Shown here in pieces: positions 59,773 to 64,000 of a DNA stretch of 64,000 bases (positions are counted from its first letter, which is position 1; every line of letters begins with the position of its first letter). Origin of the DNA: Paraglaciecola hydrolytica (GTDB taxonomy: Bacteria; Pseudomonadota; Gammaproteobacteria; Enterobacterales; Alteromonadaceae); NCBI RefSeq assembly GCF_001565895.1, contig NZ_LSNE01000003.1, positions 788,380-852,379 of the forward strand, written 5' to 3'. Both the position numbers and the translations under genes were made by a program. The notes below the pieces were generated by a model that saw only the letters and a program-made list of their open reading frames with translations, had not been told where the DNA came from and ran no database searches.

Positions 59773-60105
59773 TTAGGCCAAAATATCGAGAATAGTGCCA
59801 ATGGTACCATTAGCAGTGTCAATCACTTTGGTTGAAGCTTGGGCGTTAATGCTGTTGACCGACAATCCCACTAGTTCAGTAGTTATGCTCCCACTAGCGG
59901 CTTGGGGTAAGGTTTGCTTAATCGCATTGAGTTGAGTAGTCACTGCGTTAGCGAGAAATTCTTGGGGGCTTTGTGATGATCTAGAAGCGACTGACAAACT
60001 GGCGATATTGTTAGTATGTTGGCTAATATTATCCGAGGCACGCGACAAACCGAGCTGACCGCTCACAATCGCAGAATTGAGATTATTATTCACATTTATC
60101 GACAT
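59773..60105 (-). CDS. small protein with flagellar-type N-terminal helix
   Basis: 110 residues. The N-terminal stretch GQLGLSRASDNISQHTNNIA resembles the first amphipathic helix of flagellar rod, hook and hook-associated proteins (A..NIAN..T pattern). The rest is Ala/Ser/Thr/Gln-rich, with no Cys. It lacks the C-terminal partner helix of FlgB/FlgC-like proteins, so it is not a normal axial protein. No flagellar gene is nearby. It may be secreted or a substrate of the adjacent SprA-type protein; both ideas are inference. Confidence 0.7.
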   Translation of the reverse strand: MSINVNNNLNSAIVSGQLGLSRASDNISQHTNNIASLSVASRSSQSPQEFLANAVTTQLNAIKQTLPQAASGSITTELVGLSVNSINAQASTKVIDTANGTIGTILDILA

Positions 60106-60224
60106 ATCAGCCCCCCAGCCTCAAGTGTCTAATTATTAACCATTTTTGTGTTTTTTTAAAGTCCTTATGATTTTTGTTAGCTATAAACCCAAATCATTCT
60201 TCAACTCAATGACACAAGGTGTAG

Positions 60225-60992
60225 TTAATTCCACACTATATTGGTTAAGACCTCGATAAAACGTTGAGGTTCCGAAATAAAAGGCGCATGGGATGAATTG
60301 TCAAAAACAGTAATGTTAGCCTTGTGATGTAAAGCGCTTAAATTTTCTTGTAGTTTAAGCGGTACCAAACTGTCTAACCTGCCCAAGATAAAATCCACTG
60401 GGCATTGAATATTCGCAAACTCAGAACGTAAGTCGCTATCTTCAAGTAACTGCAATCCCGCACTTAAGGCCAGTGGGTTAGCCGCTGGATAATGATCCAT
60501 CTGCTCTTTTATCACTTTAATATCTTGTTTTGCTGTTGGGCTACCCATTGCCTGTATCGCCATAAAACGATTTACAGTCGCTGCTAAATTGAGTTCAAGC
60601 TGGGCATTAAAATTACTCAGTACATTTGACTGCACACCTGGCCAATTGCCATCAGCAATGAATCTTGGGCTACTCGACACTAACACTAAGTGCTTAATTT
60701 TTTGCGCGGCTATTAGTGCAATTTTTTGAGCGAGCAAGCCACCTAAAGACCAACCCAATAGAATACACGGATTGGGCAAAATTTCACTGATAAGCTCAGC
60801 AACGGCCTCTAAAGTATAGGGAGCGGGCAGTTTTTGATGATTTAGCCCAAAGCCTGGTAAATCAATGGTTGTGACGGTGAAAGAGGTGTTTAGTTGTGTA
60901 ATACAACTTTGCCATACACCACTGTTTAAACCCCAGCCATGTAATAATACGAGCTGAGGTCCTTGACCCGAGGTGGTGGAAATTAAGTTCAA
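60225..60992 (-). CDS. bioH: pimeloyl-[ACP] methyl ester carboxylesterase BioH
   Basis: 255 residues. The catalytic triad is Ser82 (GWSLGG), Asp207 (GRLDSLVP) and His235 (NSSHAPF), at the same numbers as the Escherichia coli enzyme; HGWGLNSGVW is the oxyanion region. BioH removes the methyl ester from pimeloyl-ACP, freeing it for biotin synthesis. The start appears to be TTG at 60992 with AGAAGAA upstream. It is divergent from comF/gntX, as in Escherichia coli. Confidence 0.95.
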   Translation of the reverse strand: MNLISTTSGQGPQLVLLHGWGLNSGVWQSCITQLNTSFTVTTIDLPGFGLNHQKLPAPYTLEAVAELISEILPNPCILLGWSLGGLLAQKIALIAAQKIKHLVLVSSSPRFIADGNWPGVQSNVLSNFNAQLELNLAATVNRFMAIQAMGSPTAKQDIKVIKEQMDHYPAANPLALSAGLQLLEDSDLRSEFANIQCPVDFILGRLDSLVPLKLQENLSALHHKANITVFDNSSHAPFISEPQRFIEVLTNIVWN

Positions 60993-61055
60993 ATTAAAAT
61001 TTCTTCTATGCTTAAAATAACAGTACTACCAGCTTAAACTCTCTCACATAGGGAT

Positions 61056-61742
61056 ATGAAAGGCATGATGAGCCATATAATACAGGATTGTTTGATCTGT
61101 CGGCAGACAAGTCGCGAATTAATTTGTCGCTACTGCAAACAAGACTTAAGGTTTTTGGTTTGCCCTACTGGGGACAAAAACTTGATGTTATGGCCGCGAG
61201 TTGGCAAGGGTTTAGAAAAAGTAGATTTCACTCAGCTGTATGCACTTGCGGATTATCAGTGGCCGCTTGCTCGATTACTCACTGGCCTTAAGTTTTCAGC
61301 TAAATTGCCCCACGCCAAAGCCCTCGCCCAGTTGTTTGTTGAGCACAACTTAGCACCAGACGTTGAACGCCCTCAGGCACTTATTCCTATTCCGTTGCAT
61401 AACAATCGTTATTTATGGCGTAAATACAATCAAAGTTATGAAATTTGTCGGCACCTGAGCCTACTAACTAAGATACCTAGTGAACATAAAATTTTACGCA
61501 GAATACAAGCAACAAAAGCCCAGACCGCGCTAAGTGCCAACCAACGAAAAGTTAATATGCGCGGTGCTTTTAGCATTGCGCCAAGTGCATTAACGCAACT
61601 AGGGCAATATCAGCATATTGCCCTGTTTGATGATGTTATTACTACTGGCGCTACCACCAATGCTGCGTTTTTATGTTTGAAAAAAGCCCATCCACAATTG
61701 CGTGTTGATATTTGGAGTATCTGTATTACGTTAAAGTATTAA
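61056..61742 (+). CDS. gntX: ComF/GntX-family phosphoribosyltransferase-like protein
   Basis: 228 residues. An N-terminal zinc-finger-like Cys set (CLICRQ, CRYCKQD) precedes a phosphoribosyltransferase fold with the PRPP loop HIALFDDVITTGATTNA near residue ~195. ComF/GntX proteins take part in DNA uptake and use of DNA as a nutrient. The start may instead be the ATG at 61068, better spaced from AAAGG. It is convergent with the M14 gene, overlapping by 4 nt. Confidence 0.92.
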   Translation: MKGMMSHIIQDCLICRQTSRELICRYCKQDLRFLVCPTGDKNLMLWPRVGKGLEKVDFTQLYALADYQWPLARLLTGLKFSAKLPHAKALAQLFVEHNLAPDVERPQALIPIPLHNNRYLWRKYNQSYEICRHLSLLTKIPSEHKILRRIQATKAQTALSANQRKVNMRGAFSIAPSALTQLGQYQHIALFDDVITTGATTNAAFLCLKKAHPQLRVDIWSICITLKY

Positions 61743-64000
61743 CCACCAGCATTAATAAAAGCAGCCATAAAAATAGCGTTATCCATCAAGCGACTTGTTC
61801 CTTGCCATACCCCGCGAAAATTCACATCGGTATTGAAGGCAATAATTTTGCCTTTGCCTTTCGTATGGGCAATAACGGTCGCACTGTTGCCAATCAATTC
61901 TTGTAATTCAGCAGCGGTGTAACCTGCTATCAGTGGCTTTGCGGTATAACTCGCGACGGTGATAAATGGTTTTTCAGGTTTAAGCATAATCTGATTGTTG
62001 TTACGAAATACCGCTAAATCTGACTTATGAAAACCAAAGGCTAAGGGATGACTCAAATCAAGTTGGGTGGCAAATACGGCACCGGCTATGCGCTGTTTGG
62101 CTTTAAAGGCTTCCATATCACTGTATTGCAGCCCCTTGATTTCAAAGGCCAGCGCAATGTCTTTATCGGACTTAAACTGAGTTTTGAGCCACTTATTATC
62201 GGCAAACCATTTAATGGCCGACTGCTGGCCAATTAACACACCACCTTGTTTGAGCCATTTTTCAATACTCTCTACCGTTTTGGTGGCGACACTTTTATAG
62301 TTACCTTCTACCCATATTATATGACTGTAATTCTCCAGCTTTACACTCGATAAACTATCCAAATCTACAATAGTAAGTGGCATTTCTAATTCTTTATCAA
62401 AATGATGCCACACTTCTCCTGCTTCATACTGCGAAGTGCCTTCACCACCCACCAACAATACTTTAGGTAGCTCAATATTCACCATTTGGTTGCTTCCCAA
62501 ATCTATACCCTGACGGGTCAAGCCTGAGGTAAGTGAATGTATGGCTATAGGTAGATCGCGACTTTGCTGATGTAATATTTCGAGCAGTTTGGTCGGCTGC
62601 TTAAGGGCTGTAGGTATCATCACGCTACCTGCGCCAAAGCTAGTACTACCTTGAGTTGTTTGGGCTACCAAGGCATCGCCGGCAAGCTGCACTTTTACAC
62701 CAGCTCGTAACAAGCGGCTGAGTAAAGTGGGTGCTTTTGAGTCATCCCATGTAAATGCATAAGCGTAGGCATTTTCAATTAGTTGAGGTTTTACATCTGC
62801 ACGACTTGTTGAGGATTGTTTTTCTGGGGCGACTTTACGCCATAACTTTTTTTCTACTGGCGCATAATCAAGATTAAAAGCCAGCGGCAGGTTCCAGTTA
62901 GATACGTCGTAAAAGGTATTGTCATCAAAACTTTGACGAGTCGAAAACAAGGACTTAATTAAACGATAACGTTCTTGCTCCAAGGGTACAAAAATACTGT
63001 TGCTTGCTACAAAGTTTTTATCATCAACCTTAATATCTTTTGCTGGTGCAAAAAACTCAATTTTATGAGCCTGCAAAATTGCCTGAAAACGAGCAAACCG
63101 AGAGTCGTCCAATGCCTCTTGCACTAGGTAGCCACTTAAGTCATCTTTTTTAACTAACTGTTCGGTTTGTTGGGCAAACTCTTGTTGATAGTTAAGTAAG
63201 GCGGATTTATTGGCTAAAGCACCGGCAAAGGTTGAAAGCGAAGTAGTAACTTGATTTTGAATCGTTTGTTGAAAGCTTAACAAACCATTGGCGGTATCGC
63301 GCAAATGACCACGACTACTGGCTTGTTCAAAGAGAATACCTATGCTGCCAAAGGCGTCTGGATAGGTAGAACCTTTACCATAATAAAAGTCATCGTATCC
63401 TTCTTGAGTGAAATATAGCTGCTTAGTGTCATCTAAGGCTTTGGCATGAAAATCCCCAAGTGCCGCGGTTAATTCAACATTTTTAAGTGGCGTCCAAGGA
63501 TTTTTACGTTCAGGCACACCTGGTTGAAAAAAGAATGTTGAGTCAGAACCCATTTCATGAAAATCAGTTAATACATGGGGTCGCCATTTTTGGTATTGGG
63601 CAATACGTGCACGGGATTCTGGATGCGTTAACAATAACCAATCGCGGTTTAGATCAAACCAATAATGATTCGTACGTCCTGATGGCCACGCTTCTTGATG
63701 TTCTCTGTTCATCGGATCGGCCACTAAAGTCTGGCCTTTGTGCATGTTGGCCCATTGAGCAAAACGCGACAAACCATCGGGATTAATGCTGGGATCAAGC
63801 AATACGATATTGTCTTTTAATAAGGCGTCGATTTGTGCGTTTTGGCCTGCCGCCAAATAATAAGCAACTAATAGAGCCGCGTTGCTACCTGATGATTCGT
63901 TACCATGCACACTGTAACCCATCCACAGCACCAAGGGATCGTTGTCATTAGCAGGTTTACCAAGGTTTGCTACATGCTGTGCCTGCAACTCTGACAACTT
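61739..64000 (-). CDS. M14-family zinc carboxypeptidase, 5' truncated
   Basis: At least 753 residues; the frame is open to the window edge, so the N-terminus lies beyond it. The M14 zinc site is visible as HGNE (SVHGNESSG), then NPDGLSRF, the Arg of DLNRDW and the His of LTDFHEMGSDS. The long C-terminal half has a class-I glutamine-amidotransferase-like region (VLLVGGEGTSQYEAGEVWHHF, HTKGKGKIIAFNTDVNFRG), as seen in large bacterial M14 proteins. It is probably exported; no signal sequence is in view. Confidence 0.9.
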   Translation of the reverse strand, partial: KLSELQAQHVANLGKPANDNDPLVLWMGYSVHGNESSGSNAALLVAYYLAAGQNAQIDALLKDNIVLLDPSINPDGLSRFAQWANMHKGQTLVADPMNREHQEAWPSGRTNHYWFDLNRDWLLLTHPESRARIAQYQKWRPHVLTDFHEMGSDSTFFFQPGVPERKNPWTPLKNVELTAALGDFHAKALDDTKQLYFTQEGYDDFYYGKGSTYPDAFGSIGILFEQASSRGHLRDTANGLLSFQQTIQNQVTTSLSTFAGALANKSALLNYQQEFAQQTEQLVKKDDLSGYLVQEALDDSRFARFQAILQAHKIEFFAPAKDIKVDDKNFVASNSIFVPLEQERYRLIKSLFSTRQSFDDNTFYDVSNWNLPLAFNLDYAPVEKKLWRKVAPEKQSSTSRADVKPQLIENAYAYAFTWDDSKAPTLLSRLLRAGVKVQLAGDALVAQTTQGSTSFGAGSVMIPTALKQPTKLLEILHQQSRDLPIAIHSLTSGLTRQGIDLGSNQMVNIELPKVLLVGGEGTSQYEAGEVWHHFDKELEMPLTIVDLDSLSSVKLENYSHIIWVEGNYKSVATKTVESIEKWLKQGGVLIGQQSAIKWFADNKWLKTQFKSDKDIALAFEIKGLQYSDMEAFKAKQRIAGAVFATQLDLSHPLAFGFHKSDLAVFRNNNQIMLKPEKPFITVASYTAKPLIAGYTAAELQELIGNSATVIAHTKGKGKIIAFNTDVNFRGVWQGTSRLMDNAIFMAAFINAGG

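Overview
The window is a chromosomal segment of a Gram-negative gammaproteobacterium, most likely from the Alteromonadaceae (Glaciecola/Paraglaciecola/Alteromonas relatives). This is inferred from the gene order: the end of an MSHA pilus locus next to mreBCD-maf-rng-yhdP-nitrilase-tldD, then yjgA/pmbA, yheS-yheT-yheU/yheV-slyX-fkpA, greB/tex and bioH/comF. Base composition is even and moderately AT-rich. I found no rRNA, tRNA, CRISPR array, prophage or intact insertion sequence. Genes are dense, and the two longest gaps are 55059-55494 and 58431-58773.

Layout: (1) 1-6044 holds the 3' part of an mshQ-like giant surface protein and a periplasmic coiled-coil/PEGA/SUMF1-fold protein. (2) 6279-16931 is a tightly packed co-directional run: mreB, mreC, mreD, maf, rng, yhdP, a nitrilase-family amidase and tldD. 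(3) 17010-21393 has an Ig-repeat lipoprotein, yjgA (darP) and pmbA, so both TldD/PmbA protease partners lie within 6 kb. (4) 21466-29388 carries an unrecognised 370-residue protein, an NfeD/SPFH pair, a CBM9/DUF5916 outer-membrane protein, a membrane diguanylate cyclase and pepQ. (5) 29538-32678 is a three-gene exported operon (gluconate-2-dehydrogenase subunit-3-like protein, GMC oxidoreductase, DUF1080 protein) that looks like a periplasmic 3-keto-glycoside route. (6) 32896-36890 holds an orphan periplasmic binding protein, a JmjC/cupin oxygenase and a chemoreceptor.

(7) 37090-44583 is the most interesting block. It contains an Anbu proteasome-like peptidase transcribed away from a circularly permuted ATP-grasp / alpha-E / glutathionylspermidine synthetase-amidase / M42-like peptidase operon, with a zinc-ribbon HExxH protein facing Anbu from the other side. 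It combines two ATP-grasp ligases with four predicted hydrolases and may be a peptide- or amide-conjugate synthesis and removal system. (8) 44812-48515 has a diguanylate cyclase whose receiver domain has lost its phospho-acceptor, plus yrfG/nudE/cysQ/yceI. (9) 48512-58430 is conserved housekeeping. (10) 58438-58700 is a MITE-like element. (11) 58774-64000 has a SprA-type HExxH protein with a small partner, bioH/comF, and a truncated M14 carboxypeptidase.

Functionally, most of the window is core cell-shape, envelope-quality, ribosome, transcription and cofactor machinery. The accessory modules are the 3-keto-sugar operon, the Anbu block, the surface and signalling proteins, and the small repeat element.
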